Assembly: GCA_910577115.1 (NCBI GenBank)
Contig: CAJTMC010000006.1
Coordinates: 1 to 64,000 of the forward strand
DNA: 64,000 nucleotides
Direction: 5' to 3'
Origin: an uncultured Lachnospiraceae bacterium
Lineage (GTDB): Bacteria > Bacillota > Clostridia > Lachnospirales > Lachnospiraceae
This document shows, one piece after another, positions 25,659 through 34,217 of the stretch. Position 1 is the stretch's first letter; each line of letters starts with the position of its first letter. A program made the position numbers and the translations under genes. Below the pieces are notes generated by a model. It was not told the DNA's origin and made no database searches. It was given only the letters and a program-made list of their open reading frames with translations.

Positions 25659-27068
25659 ATGGGTGGCTTTTTTGGTGTAGTATCACAGCAGGATTGTGTA
25701 TTTGATTTATTTTTTGGAATTGATTACCATTCGCATTTGGGAACAAGAAGAGGCGGTATGGCAGTGTATGGGAAAGATGGCTTTAATCGTGCCATACATA
25801 ACATAGAAAATGCACCCTTTCGGACAAAGTTTGACAAAGATGTTCATGAGATGCAGGGAAATTATGGTATTGGCTGTATATCGGATTATGAGCCGCAGCC
25901 TTTGATTATCCGCTCGCATCATGGTACGTATGCAATTACGACGGTTGGAAAAATCAATAATACGGAGGAACTGATACAGCGTCTTTTTGATGTGGGACAT
26001 GCACATTTTTTGGAGATGAGCGGTGGAGAGGTAAACGCTACCGAGCTTGTAGCTGCTTTAATCAACCGCAAGGAAAATCTGATTGAGGGCATCAATTTTG
26101 CACTTGAAGCGGTGGACGGATCCCTTTCCATTCTTCTGATGAATAAAGCAGGGGTCTATGCCGCAAGGGATAAGCATGGCAGAACGCCTGTTGCAATCGG
26201 AAAGCGCGAAGACGGATTTTGTGTGTCTTTTGAAAATTTTGCATATAAAAATTTAGGATACTTCGATTATAAAGAGCTGGGTGCAGGAGAGATTGTCATT
26301 CTGACAGAGAAGGGCTGTCTTACACTCTCAAATCCAAATGATGAGAATTTAAAAATTTGTACTTTTTTGTGGGTATATTACGGCTATCCGTCCAGCTCTT
26401 ATGAGGGTGTCAGTGTGGAGCAGATGCGCTACAACTGCGGCGCAAAAATGGCGCAGCGCGACAATGTAAAGCCGGATACTGTGGCAGGCGTGCCGGATTC
26501 CGGCATTGCGCACGCAGTGGGCTATGCGAATGAATCGGGGATACCTTTTTCAAGGCCGTTTATCAAATACACGCCTACATGGCCGCGCTCGTTTATGCCG
26601 ACAATTCAGAGCAAACGTGATCTTATAGCGAGAATGAAGCTGCTTGCGGTGGATGAGTTAATTAAAGATAAGAGTCTGCTTTTGATTGACGATTCGATTG
26701 TGAGAGGAACACAGCTTCGGGAAACGACGGAGTTTTTATACCAGAGTGGTGCGAAAGAGGTTCACATCAGACCGGCATGTCCGCCGCTTTTATATGGCTG
26801 TAAGTATCTTAATTTTTCGCGTTCGTCGTCAGAGCTGGATTTGATTACAAGGCGTGTGATAGAACGGTTGGAAAACGGAACTGTTGCAGACGAAGTGTTG
26901 CAGGAGTATGCCAATCCGGAATCGGAGAAGTATGCCCGGATGGTTGAGGAGATTCGCAAAGAACTGAATTTTACTTCTCTTCGTTTTAATCGTCTTGACG
27001 ATATGTTGGATGCAACGGGGCTTGAGCGGTGTAAGTTGTGTACGTATTGCTGGGATGGCAGGGAATGA
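25659..27068 (+). CDS. amidophosphoribosyltransferase-like protein lacking the glutaminase cysteine
   Basis: A 469-residue PurF homologue. The C-terminal phosphoribosyltransferase half is well preserved, including the PRPP loop LLLIDDSIVRGTQLRE and the GVPDSGIAHAVGYA motif. Cysteines that bind the 4Fe-4S cluster in Bacillus PurF seem retained (KICTF, PACPP and CKLC near the end). The N-terminal Ntn-hydrolase half is recognisable (HLGTRRGGMAVYG, ITTVGKINN), but the protein begins MGGFFGVVS, where active PurF has a Cys nucleophile as the first residue of the mature chain. Glutamine hydrolysis should therefore be lost; ammonia-dependent or other activity is possible. No pur genes adjoin. Start ATG 25659 follows GAGGT; the longer TTG frame begins in the promoter. 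Confidence 0.82.
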   Translation: MGGFFGVVSQQDCVFDLFFGIDYHSHLGTRRGGMAVYGKDGFNRAIHNIENAPFRTKFDKDVHEMQGNYGIGCISDYEPQPLIIRSHHGTYAITTVGKINNTEELIQRLFDVGHAHFLEMSGGEVNATELVAALINRKENLIEGINFALEAVDGSLSILLMNKAGVYAARDKHGRTPVAIGKREDGFCVSFENFAYKNLGYFDYKELGAGEIVILTEKGCLTLSNPNDENLKICTFLWVYYGYPSSSYEGVSVEQMRYNCGAKMAQRDNVKPDTVAGVPDSGIAHAVGYANESGIPFSRPFIKYTPTWPRSFMPTIQSKRDLIARMKLLAVDELIKDKSLLLIDDSIVRGTQLRETTEFLYQSGAKEVHIRPACPPLLYGCKYLNFSRSSSELDLITRRVIERLENGTVADEVLQEYANPESEKYARMVEEIRKELNFTSLRFNRLDDMLDATGLERCKLCTYCWDGRE

Positions 27069-27100
27069 TCATATATTTCAGTTTCACAGACTTTTTATTA

Positions 27101-27126
27101 AAAACGGGTATTATGCCCGTTTTTTG
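27101..27126 (+). terminator. rho-independent terminator of the PurF-like gene
   Basis: AAAACGGG / CCCGTTTT stem with a 7-nt loop and a run of T. Lies 33 nt after the stop codon. Confidence 0.9.
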
Positions 27127-27281
27127 TATACTGATTTTCCAATTAAAAAAAATTCTTACAAAATTGTTAGAATTTTTTCCTTTCCTGAAAGAATATAGTA
27201 AGTTTTTTATGAGATACTCGGAATGTCAGCAGACAGTTTTCGTTATTTAGGACGTTTTGTGCTGTCACTGTCAAGAAAGGC

Positions 27282-27310
27282 TTGACAGATGCATGGAAAT
27301 ATCATATATT
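27282..27310 (+). promoter_or_regulatory. upstream promoter of the ABC efflux operon
   Basis: TTGACA at 27282-27287 and TATATT at 27305-27310 with a 17-bp spacer. The operator 27308-27344 covers its start point. A second promoter is closer to the gene. Confidence 0.6.
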
Positions 27311-27344
27311 TTACCTGTATTAATACAGATAATACAGGTAAAAT
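27308..27344 (+). promoter_or_regulatory. 15-bp perfect inverted repeat (operator candidate)
   Basis: Arms of 15 bp around a 7-nt centre; the left arm contains TTTACCTGTATTA and the right arm its complement. An inner palindrome, CTGTATTAATACAG, spans 27315-27328, so three TACAG-type half-sites are stacked. TGTATTAATACA resembles GntR-type (YtrA/HutC) operators. The site overlaps the upstream -10 box, so repression is likely; the regulator is not in this window. Confidence 0.65.
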
Positions 27345-27421
27345 TAATAAAAAAGAAAGAATGCATTTATACAAAATTTATAAAATCAAGAGCTTCTTTA
27401 TAAAATTTTAACATATCACAA

Positions 27422-27476
27422 ATTAAACTAAAATTAAGAAAATATTAAAGACAAAATAAACTATGAGTGATATGAT
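27422..27476 (+). promoter_or_regulatory. second promoter with 11-bp phased ATTAA repeats
   Basis: AAGACA at 27448-27453 and TATGAT at 27471-27476 (17-bp spacer). Immediately upstream, ATTAA occurs at 27422, 27433 and 27444 with an exact 11-bp period, the arrangement expected for an OmpR-type response-regulator site. The whole 463-bp gap (27069-27531) is otherwise AT-rich with no gene. Confidence 0.45.
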
Positions 27477-27531
27477 ATGTAATCAAAGAAAACGGTTCGC
27501 AAAATAAGAACGCAAAAGTGGGGAGAAAAAG

Positions 27532-28311
27532 ATGGATAACACATTAATTGAAATCAGCGATATGCACAAAATTTATAACCCCGGCGAAAACGAGGTACGC
27601 GCGCTCGACGGCGTGGATCTCACAATCTGCGAACGGGAGTTTGTCGCGATTATCGGCCATTCGGGTTCGGGAAAGTCAACGCTTATGAATATGCTTGGCT
27701 GCCTCGACGTGCCGACGACAGGGATTTACATGCTGCATGGCATTGACGTGTCCGATATGGATGACGACGAGCTCTCGGACGTAAGAAACAGGGAAATCGG
27801 ATTTATCTTTCAGGGCTTTAACCTAATCCAAAACCTGACCGCCGTAGAGAATGTCACATTGCCGCTCATATACCGCGGTGTGGGCAAAAAAGAGCGCGAA
27901 CAGCTTGCGCTAAGCGCACTCGAAAAAGTAGGATTAGCGCACCGCCTTGACCATAAACCGGCTCAAATGTCGGGCGGACAGCAGCAGCGAGTGGCGATTG
28001 CAAGGGCGATTGCGCAAGCGCCGCCGATTATCCTCGCCGACGAGCCGACCGGAAATCTGGATTCCAACTCGACAAAAGAAATCATGCAGATTTTGCGGGA
28101 GTTACATAGCGAAGGCAGAACGGTCATTTTGATTACGCACGATAACGAAATTGCAGAGCAGGCGGACAGGGTCATCAAAATACGCGATGGCAAAATCGTG
28201 TCGGACACAAAACAGGCGGTGATGCCTCATCAGGATAGCATAAATCAGGAAAGCACAAATCAAGAGAATACAGAACAGGAAAATATCATGGAGGACAAAG
28301 ACAATGCGTAA
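27532..28311 (+). CDS. ABC transporter ATP-binding protein, MacB/LolD type
   Basis: The 259-residue nucleotide-binding subunit of a MacAB-like system. Walker A GHSGSGKST near residue 43, Q loop IFQGFN, signature MSGGQQQRVAIARA and Walker B ILADEPTGNLD are intact, followed by the H-loop THD. After the ATPase core, the last 30 residues form a polar tail with imperfect NQEs/NQEN repeats. GGGGAGAAA precedes the ATG. The gene overlaps the next by 8 bp, so the three subunits are translationally coupled. Confidence 0.92.
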   Translation: MDNTLIEISDMHKIYNPGENEVRALDGVDLTICEREFVAIIGHSGSGKSTLMNMLGCLDVPTTGIYMLHGIDVSDMDDDELSDVRNREIGFIFQGFNLIQNLTAVENVTLPLIYRGVGKKEREQLALSALEKVGLAHRLDHKPAQMSGGQQQRVAIARAIAQAPPIILADEPTGNLDSNSTKEIMQILRELHSEGRTVILITHDNEIAEQADRVIKIRDGKIVSDTKQAVMPHQDSINQESTNQENTEQENIMEDKDNA

Positions 28312-29956
28312 GGGAGAGAAAAAAGGGAAAAATATGGAAGGCGCCAAAACAAACAAAAAGCGCAAAAAGAAGTGGTTAAAAATTGCCATACCGGTGGTGA
28401 TCGTGCTGCTTCTGATTATGCGCAGCGTTGTTTCTTCAAAAAACGCTGCATCCGGCATACCGGTATATACGCAGAACGTATCGGTAGGCGACATCGACAC
28501 ACAGCTTAGCATCAGCGGCAAGGTGATGTCGGAGGAATCGACTGCTTTCTTTGCACCTGCAGATGCGAAGGTTGAGGAAATCGAAGTGCAGAAAGGAGAC
28601 GTTGTCAAAGCGGGCGACGTGCTGCTGTGCTTTGACAAGGAAGCGGTCGCGTATGCAAAGCAAAAAAGCGAGCTTGAAGGAAAAATCAGCTCGGCGGATT
28701 ACAATTCCACCGTACAGTACAACAACGAACAGCGTGCAAAACTGACGCAGGCGGAGGCGGACATCGCAACGTATCAGGCGATGGTTGACCGCTACGAACA
28801 ATACATTGATGATTTGACAAACGGCATTACAGATGTGACGGCGCTTAGAAGAGCGGATTTGTATGCAAAGATATACAGTACGGAAAAAGAAATGAACGCG
28901 TATGACTTGGCAATGCAGATACCGGAGGAGGACACCGACTTTGATGCACTGACACGCAAAAAGGTAGAAAAGCAAAACGAGCTTAATAAGCTGAATAATG
29001 AATTGAGTCTGATTTCGGACTATAAGACGGATTACGGCTGGGAGGATATGTTGACACAGGCAAAAAAAGACCTTTCAGATTACGAGGAGCTCCTTTCCGA
29101 GGCAAAAAACGCGAAATCCAGTGCGGAAGCGGCACTGGAAAACGGTACGAAAATGGCTGGCTATGAGCTGAATCGGGAGAAAGCGGCGCTGGAGAGCGAG
29201 GATGCGCAGAAGAAATATGAGAAGGTGTTAAACGGCTTTACGGCAGACTATAACGGTGTTGTTTCCGAATTGAGCGTGGAGGAGGGTGCTCCTGTACAGG
29301 AGGGCGCAAAATGCCTGACGCTTGAGAGCATTGACAATGTCTGTGTTGAGTTTCAGGCATCGAAATATGCGCTGGAAACGCTTGCAATCGGACAGCCTGC
29401 GGAGATTATCATATCGGGAAAAAGCTATACCGGATCGGTGACGAAAATCAATCACATCGCGGAGGAAAATTCGTCCGGTACGGCGACGGTTGCGGCGAGA
29501 GTACATATCGACAACCCCGACGAAAACATCTTTTTGGGACTTGACGCAAAGCTCAAGATTTTGACGGCAAGCGAGAAAGGCGTTCTGCAGGTTCCCGTCG
29601 AGGCGGTCAATGTGGACAGTCAGGGCGAATTCTGCTATCTGATTGAGAACGGCGTTTTGGTGAAAAAGTATGTGACAATCGGCATTTCATCAGAAACGTA
29701 CATACAGATTTTGGACGGTCTTTCCAAGGATCAGGAAATTGTGACAACCGCGGTTGGCGGGATAGGGCTTGACGAGGGAATGTCGGTGACAGGAATGCCG
29801 GTGCCGGATATGGACGGCGCAGGCATGGAGGACGTTGATACAGGCAGCGTCGGTACGGAAAACACTGCAGTTGGCGGAGCGGAGACGGAAGGCACTGACG
29901 CAGAAACGCAGTCTGCAACGCAGGAGCATACGGAGGATGAAGCAGACAATGGCTAG
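28304..29956 (+). CDS. membrane-fusion-type adaptor protein, MacA/HlyD family (ABC efflux)
   Basis: A 550-residue adaptor that in Gram-positives extends outward from the membrane beside a MacB-like permease. One N-terminal membrane helix (about 24-41, WLKIAIPVVIVLLLIM) anchors the protein. A biotinyl-lipoyl hairpin is split around a long coiled coil: FAPADAKVEEIEVQKGDVVKAGDVL, a helical hairpin of roughly 200 residues, then ADYNGVVSELSVEEGAPVQEG, followed by a beta-barrel and a membrane-proximal domain. The C-terminal tail is Gly/Glu/Thr-rich and low-complexity. ATG 28304 overlaps the ATPase gene; GGAGG at 28290 lies inside the latter. The exported substrate cannot be named. Confidence 0.88.
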   Translation: MRKGEKKGKNMEGAKTNKKRKKKWLKIAIPVVIVLLLIMRSVVSSKNAASGIPVYTQNVSVGDIDTQLSISGKVMSEESTAFFAPADAKVEEIEVQKGDVVKAGDVLLCFDKEAVAYAKQKSELEGKISSADYNSTVQYNNEQRAKLTQAEADIATYQAMVDRYEQYIDDLTNGITDVTALRRADLYAKIYSTEKEMNAYDLAMQIPEEDTDFDALTRKKVEKQNELNKLNNELSLISDYKTDYGWEDMLTQAKKDLSDYEELLSEAKNAKSSAEAALENGTKMAGYELNREKAALESEDAQKKYEKVLNGFTADYNGVVSELSVEEGAPVQEGAKCLTLESIDNVCVEFQASKYALETLAIGQPAEIIISGKSYTGSVTKINHIAEENSSGTATVAARVHIDNPDENIFLGLDAKLKILTASEKGVLQVPVEAVNVDSQGEFCYLIENGVLVKKYVTIGISSETYIQILDGLSKDQEIVTTAVGGIGLDEGMSVTGMPVPDMDGAGMEDVDTGSVGTENTAVGGAETEGTDAETQSATQEHTEDEADNG

Positions 29957-31196
29957 AATGATAGAATATGTAAAAATAGCCCTGATGAATATCCGCAGCA
30001 ACAAGGCGCGTTCCTTTTTGACCATGCTGGGCATTATCATCGGTATTTCGTCCGTTATACTGATTGTGTCGGCAGGAAACGGCTTTAAAGTCGGCATCAG
30101 CGGACAGCTTGATGAACTGGTCGGCGGATTTATTCAGATATATGCGGACGTTCCGTCAGATGAGGCGGACAGCATATGGTTTAATGATGATGATATTGAC
30201 GCGATTTATGAGAAAGTGCCGCACGTAAAAGGCGCAACGGATATTTGGCGAATGGGGGCAAACGGAAGCGCACAGACGACAAAAGGAACGTTTAGCGTGG
30301 CACCGATGTTTGGAAACGAATCCATGCAGTTTTATGACGGCGCGCCAATGGCGAGAGGACGTTACTTTAACAAGACCGAGAGCCAAAGCGGTGCAAAGGT
30401 ATGTGTCATCAACGAACGTGGCGCAAAGAAGCTTTTCGGCACGACAGACGTTGTAGGGCTGGATTTGAGCATGAGCATGTGGGGCGTTACGGAGGACTTT
30501 ACGATTGTAGGCGTAAAAAAGGACGATGATTCTCTTGCAAAAGAGATGACAATGGGTACTTATGGCGACGTGTCAATGGAAATTCCGATTACACTGTTGG
30601 AGGAATTATACGGATATTATACGGAGGAATTCAGCTCGTTTATTATTTTCGCGGATTCTTCCGAGTATGTTACAGACATTTCAAGACAGGTGCAAAGCCT
30701 GCTCGAGGCGCGATACAACGTGCGTGGAAAAGACTACATACAAAGCGCGGATATGGCAAGTCAGGTCGGCATGATCAGTGATATTTTAAACTATGTCACA
30801 ATCTTTATCATGCTTGTGGCAGGCATTGCGCTGATTGTAGGCGGTATTGGCGTTATGAATATCATGCTGGTGTCCGTAACGGAGCGGACGAAAGAAATCG
30901 GCATCAGAAAGGCGCTCGGCGCAAAAACCGGATCGATTTTGTTCCAGTTTTTGATGGAGGCGGTGATTATCACGCTGATTGGCGGATTTGTCGGGATTGT
31001 TTTAGGGATCTTGGGTGCAAGGGGAATTTGCGGTTTGGCATCAAGTATGGGAATGGGCGATATGCAGGCAGTCATTGACCCGAAGGTAATCCTTGTGGCA
31101 ACGGGATTTTCGTCATTAATTGGTATCTTTTTCGGTATCTATCCGGCAAGAAAAGCGGCAAAACTCAGCCCGATTGAAGCGCTGCGGCATGAATAA
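29949..31196 (+). CDS. ABC transporter permease, MacB/FtsX family
   Basis: The 415-residue membrane subunit of the operon. It has one helix near the N-terminus (residues 20-40, SFLTMLGIIIGISSVILIVS), a large extracytoplasmic MacB domain of about 220 residues, then three helices, with the FtsX-type signature GGIGVMNIMLVSVTERTKEIGIRKALGA. The system probably uses mechanotransmission, moving a substrate from the envelope rather than the cytosol. ATG 29949 gives an 8-bp overlap with the adaptor gene, as at the previous junction; GGAGG at 29932-29936 is 12 nt upstream. The alternative ATG 29958 is also possible. Confidence 0.92.
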   Translation: MARMIEYVKIALMNIRSNKARSFLTMLGIIIGISSVILIVSAGNGFKVGISGQLDELVGGFIQIYADVPSDEADSIWFNDDDIDAIYEKVPHVKGATDIWRMGANGSAQTTKGTFSVAPMFGNESMQFYDGAPMARGRYFNKTESQSGAKVCVINERGAKKLFGTTDVVGLDLSMSMWGVTEDFTIVGVKKDDDSLAKEMTMGTYGDVSMEIPITLLEELYGYYTEEFSSFIIFADSSEYVTDISRQVQSLLEARYNVRGKDYIQSADMASQVGMISDILNYVTIFIMLVAGIALIVGGIGVMNIMLVSVTERTKEIGIRKALGAKTGSILFQFLMEAVIITLIGGFVGIVLGILGARGICGLASSMGMGDMQAVIDPKVILVATGFSSLIGIFFGIYPARKAAKLSPIEALRHE

Positions 31197-31213
31197 AGGA
31201 ATACGGATACAAC

Positions 31214-31249
31214 AAAAAAGAAAGTATTTTCAGGATACTTTCTTTTTTT
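31214..31249 (+). terminator. bidirectional terminator after the efflux operon
   Basis: A 14-bp stem, AAAAAAGAAAGTAT (31214-31227) / complement (31235-31248), with flanking A and T runs that let it act from either strand; the NYN gene approaches on the minus strand. Confidence 0.9.
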
Positions 31250-31348
31250 ATGCACACATACACCCAAAGCAAGTATGTCAGCTGGAGCTGACGGGCGTCC
31301 GGCGCGCGAGTAGGGAAAACTTCCATACTCGATTTTGTGTCTTATCCG

Positions 31349-32308
31349 TTATTTTCCGGATATGTTTTTGAGTGAAATATTTTTGCTTGCATTGGAAAGC
31401 TTGCACTCCTTAAAATCACCCACCATTTTGGAAAATTTTGCATATCCGAAGCTTGCGATGTTGAAATCGGGATACTTTCGCATCAGCTTTTGATTCAATT
31501 CCCCCACATTTATGACATTGTTGTCACATTTCTTTAAAATGGCAATTACTTCCTTGCGAATATCCTCAAGCGTCACATTGCCTGTTTGCAGATAAGCAGT
31601 GACAGTGCTCTCTGAAAATTTAAGAGAAATGGATTTCTTAAATTCGGCAGCCTCCAGAAACTTGGAAAATTTCGTATATTCATAGTTTCTGACGTCAAAA
31701 GAGGGATACATCTTCGAAAGGCGGCTGCCAAGCTCCCCGATATCCATTGAGGTGCCGTCGTCGCCGTTATCGCTGATAATCCGGACAATGGCCTGCTCAA
31801 TTTCGGAAAGCGGCGTGAGCGCGTCTTCCACAGCAGCGGATTTTTTCGATGATGTGGAAGGCTGTGACGATTCCACATTGGACAAAAGGTCAAGGAGCAC
31901 AAACTTTTCACAGGCGGAGCGGAACGGTTCGGGCGTTTTGCGCTCGCCCATGCCGATGACATACATGCCCGATTCCCGAAGACGCATTGCCAGACGCGTA
32001 AAATCGCTGTCGCTTGAAGCAAGGCAGAAGCCGCTTACATGACCGGAGTACAAAATATCCATTGCATCAATAATCATGGCGGAGTCTGTGGCGTTTTTGC
32101 CGCTGGTATAGCTGTACTGCTGTACCGGATTAATCGAGTTTGCCAGCAGTACATCTTTCCATTTGGCGGCGTTAGAACGCGTCCAGTCGCCGTAGATGCG
32201 CTTGTAGGTTACGGTACCGTATTTGGAAAGCTCGTCAAGAATGAGCTTTATGTATCCGGCGCTGATATTGTCGCTGTCAATCAGCAGTGCAAATTTTTTT
32301 TCTTCCAT
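31349..32308 (-). CDS. NYN-domain protein with two OST-HTH/LOTUS domains
   Basis: A 319-residue protein with an N-terminal PIN-like NYN ribonuclease domain and two C-terminal OST-HTH repeats, the architecture of MARF1/Limkain-b1 and LabA-type proteins. In the NYN domain, conserved acidic residues are visible: Asp in LLIDSDNI, KNATDSAMIIDAMD, and ASSDSDF. The OST-HTH domains lie at about 165-225 and 250-310 with similar endings, YEYTKFSKFLE and FGYAKFSKMVG. The predicted role is RNA cleavage with RNA or G-quadruplex binding; no substrate is known. The start at 32308 has AAGGAG 14 nt upstream, and the family begins at KKFALLIDSDN; an ATG at 32332 would overlap that site. Confidence 0.85.
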   Translation of the reverse strand: MEEKKFALLIDSDNISAGYIKLILDELSKYGTVTYKRIYGDWTRSNAAKWKDVLLANSINPVQQYSYTSGKNATDSAMIIDAMDILYSGHVSGFCLASSDSDFTRLAMRLRESGMYVIGMGERKTPEPFRSACEKFVLLDLLSNVESSQPSTSSKKSAAVEDALTPLSEIEQAIVRIISDNGDDGTSMDIGELGSRLSKMYPSFDVRNYEYTKFSKFLEAAEFKKSISLKFSESTVTAYLQTGNVTLEDIRKEVIAILKKCDNNVINVGELNQKLMRKYPDFNIASFGYAKFSKMVGDFKECKLSNASKNISLKNISGK

Positions 32309-32361
32309 ATAGAATCGCAATGCTCCTTCCATAATTTGTTCATTTATTGTTGTTCATCATT

Positions 32362-32370
32362 AGTTTACCA
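32362..32370 (-). promoter_or_regulatory. extended -10 promoter of the NYN gene
   Basis: On the minus strand TG-G-TAAACT, at 32370-32362, about 55 nt upstream of the start. The -35 region is weak. Confidence 0.4.
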
Positions 32371-32583
32371 CAATTTGGTACTGAAAAGAATTGTTTTCCC
32401 AAAAGCGACTGTGACAAAATAAATAAGATTTTTCTTTCATTTTTGTGGGATTTGCTACCACCAATGGGGAAAAAAGACAAAATATAGTAGAGAAAATTTG
32501 TTTGCAACACAATATTTAGGGCTATGATGACATAATTTTATGTAATAACAAAAACCGGAGAATTGATTTTGGGAAATAAATAC

Positions 32584-32612
32584 TTGTTATTTTGCCGCTT
32601 TTCATGTAAGAT
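32584..32612 (+). promoter_or_regulatory. promoter of the dcw cluster
   Basis: TTGTTA at 32584-32589 and TAAGAT at 32607-32612 with a 17-bp spacer. The MraZ repeats begin 10 bp downstream, at the start point. The 380-bp gap 32309-32688 holds this promoter, the operator and the NYN promoter; nothing else was seen. Confidence 0.5.
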
Positions 32613-32621
32613 AATACTTGA

Positions 32622-32657
32622 AAGTGGTAAAAAGTGGGTAAAAGTGGAGTGAAGTGG
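32622..32657 (+). promoter_or_regulatory. MraZ operator: four AAGTGG repeats with 10-bp period
   Basis: AAGTGG occurs at 32622, 32632, 32642 and 32652, exactly one helical turn apart. MraZ is known to bind such G-rich direct repeats (TGGG/GTGG core, 10-bp phasing) upstream of its own gene and to repress or tune the dcw operon. The position over the start point fits autorepression. Confidence 0.85.
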
Positions 32658-32688
32658 TGTATAGTGACACAGGTTGGTGGTGATTGGC

Positions 32689-33120
32689 ATGTTTAAGGGT
32701 GAATACAATCATACGATAGACACCAAAGGCAGGCTGATTATTCCCTCCAAGTTCCGCGAGATTTTAGGAGAGAATTTCGTCGTGACGAAGGGACTTGACG
32801 GCTGTCTGTTTGTGTACGGCAACACAGAGTGGTCCGCTTTTGAGGCGACACTTAAGACCTTACCGCTTGCAAATAAAGATTCCCGAAAATTTAGCCGCTT
32901 TTTCCTCGCCGGTGCAGTCGATGTGGAAGTGGATAAGCAAGGGAGAATACTGATACCGTCCGTGTTAAGGGAGTTTGCAGCTTTGGAAAGCCAAGTAGTT
33001 CTTTTAGGAGTAGGGGAACGAATCGAAATCTGGAGCAAAGATAGATGGGAGGATGCCTCGGAGTACGACGATATGGATGATATCGCAGAACATATGTCAG
33101 AGCTGGGACTTATGATTTAA
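32689..33120 (+). CDS. mraZ: transcriptional regulator MraZ
   Basis: A 143-residue protein with two AbrB-like swapped-hairpin domains. Each half has the family motif: DTKGRLIIPSKFRE near residue 12 and DKQGRILIPSVLRE near residue 84. MraZ forms ring oligomers that bind direct repeats and autoregulate the division and cell-wall cluster; the four repeats at 32622-32657 are its expected target. ATG 32689 follows GGTGGTG and matches the standard start MFKGEYNHTID; GTG 32674 would add five residues. Confidence 0.96.
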   Translation: MFKGEYNHTIDTKGRLIIPSKFREILGENFVVTKGLDGCLFVYGNTEWSAFEATLKTLPLANKDSRKFSRFFLAGAVDVEVDKQGRILIPSVLREFAALESQVVLLGVGERIEIWSKDRWEDASEYDDMDDIAEHMSELGLMI

Positions 33121-33246
33121 AGCTGGGGGGCTTTATCGTGATACGGAATTTGGGAGAGTTCCAATTATAAGTCTAAGGTGGACAAAAAAGAGTTAAGCCG
33201 ATGGAACCTACAAACAATGATTCAAGCAAAAAAATGGGGAAACAAC

Positions 33247-34182
33247 ATGGAGTTTAATCATACGTCAGTATTACTTAACGAAACAATTGATTCACTGCAC
33301 ATCAAGCCTGAGGGTGTATATTTGGACGGTACCCTCGGCGGCGGTGGACATGCCTGTGAGGTGTGCAGGAGGCTTAGCGGCAAAGGCAGATTTTTCGGCA
33401 TTGACCAGGACGCCGATGCGATTGCTGCCGCAGAGGAAAGGCTGAAAGAATTCGGCGACAAGGTTACGATTATCAGAAACAATTACTGCAATGCAAAGGA
33501 AGCGCTTAAGGAGTATGGCGTGGACAAGGTTGACGGCATTGTGCTCGATTTGGGCGTATCGTCGTATCAGCTTGACAATGCAGAAAGGGGATTTACATAT
33601 AAATATGATACACCGCTTGACATGCGCATGGATCAGCGACAGAAGCTGACGGCAAGGGATATCGTAAACAATTACGAGGAGTGGGAGCTTTACCGGATTA
33701 TCAGAGATTACGGTGAGGATCAGTTTGCGAAGAATATTGCAAAGCATATTGTGCAGACGCGGCAGGAGAAACCAATTGATACAACATTTGAGTTAAATGA
33801 GATTATTAAGGCGGCGATTCCCGCAAAGATACGCGCGACAGGAGGACACCCGTCAAAACGGACGTTTCAGGCAATTCGCATTGAGTGCAATCATGAGCTT
33901 GACGTGCTTCGTGATTCACTGGAGGACATGCTTGATTTGCTGAATCCCTGGGGAAGGCTTTGCATCATTACATTTCATTCACTGGAGGATCGAATTGTAA
34001 AGAACTTTTTTCGGGAAATGGAAAATCCCTGTAAATGTCCGGCGGAATTTCCGGTATGCGTGTGCGGAAAAGTTCCGTACGGAAGGGCAGTCCCGAGAAA
34101 GGCAATTTTGCCTTCCGAGGAGGAAATCGAGGGCAATTCAAGGTCTAAGAGCGCAAAGCTTCGGGTATTTGAGAGAATTTAG
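33247..34182 (+). CDS. rsmH: 16S rRNA (cytosine-1402-N4)-methyltransferase
   Basis: A 311-residue SAM-dependent methyltransferase modifying C1402 in the ribosomal P site. It begins with the classic FNHTSVLLNE; motif I is LDGTLGGGGHA; further markers are GIDQDADA, DGIVLDLGVSSYQLD, GHPSKRTFQAIRIECN and LCIITFHSLEDRIVKNFFR. The start is ATG 33247, as in the family; the longer frame from 33178 adds a poorly conserved leader. The 126-nt gap after mraZ has no promoter that stands out, so it is part of the dcw operon. Confidence 0.96.
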   Translation: MEFNHTSVLLNETIDSLHIKPEGVYLDGTLGGGGHACEVCRRLSGKGRFFGIDQDADAIAAAEERLKEFGDKVTIIRNNYCNAKEALKEYGVDKVDGIVLDLGVSSYQLDNAERGFTYKYDTPLDMRMDQRQKLTARDIVNNYEEWELYRIIRDYGEDQFAKNIAKHIVQTRQEKPIDTTFELNEIIKAAIPAKIRATGGHPSKRTFQAIRIECNHELDVLRDSLEDMLDLLNPWGRLCIITFHSLEDRIVKNFFREMENPCKCPAEFPVCVCGKVPYGRAVPRKAILPSEEEIEGNSRSKSAKLRVFERI

Positions 34183-34217
34183 GTTTGCTTTATTTGACAA
34201 GGAAGGATATTGGGACA

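Noticed and set aside
32622..32657. The four regular repeats as a CRISPR-like or minisatellite array
   Set aside because: The units are only 6 bp with 4-bp gaps and sit exactly at the mraZ promoter, matching a MraZ operator.
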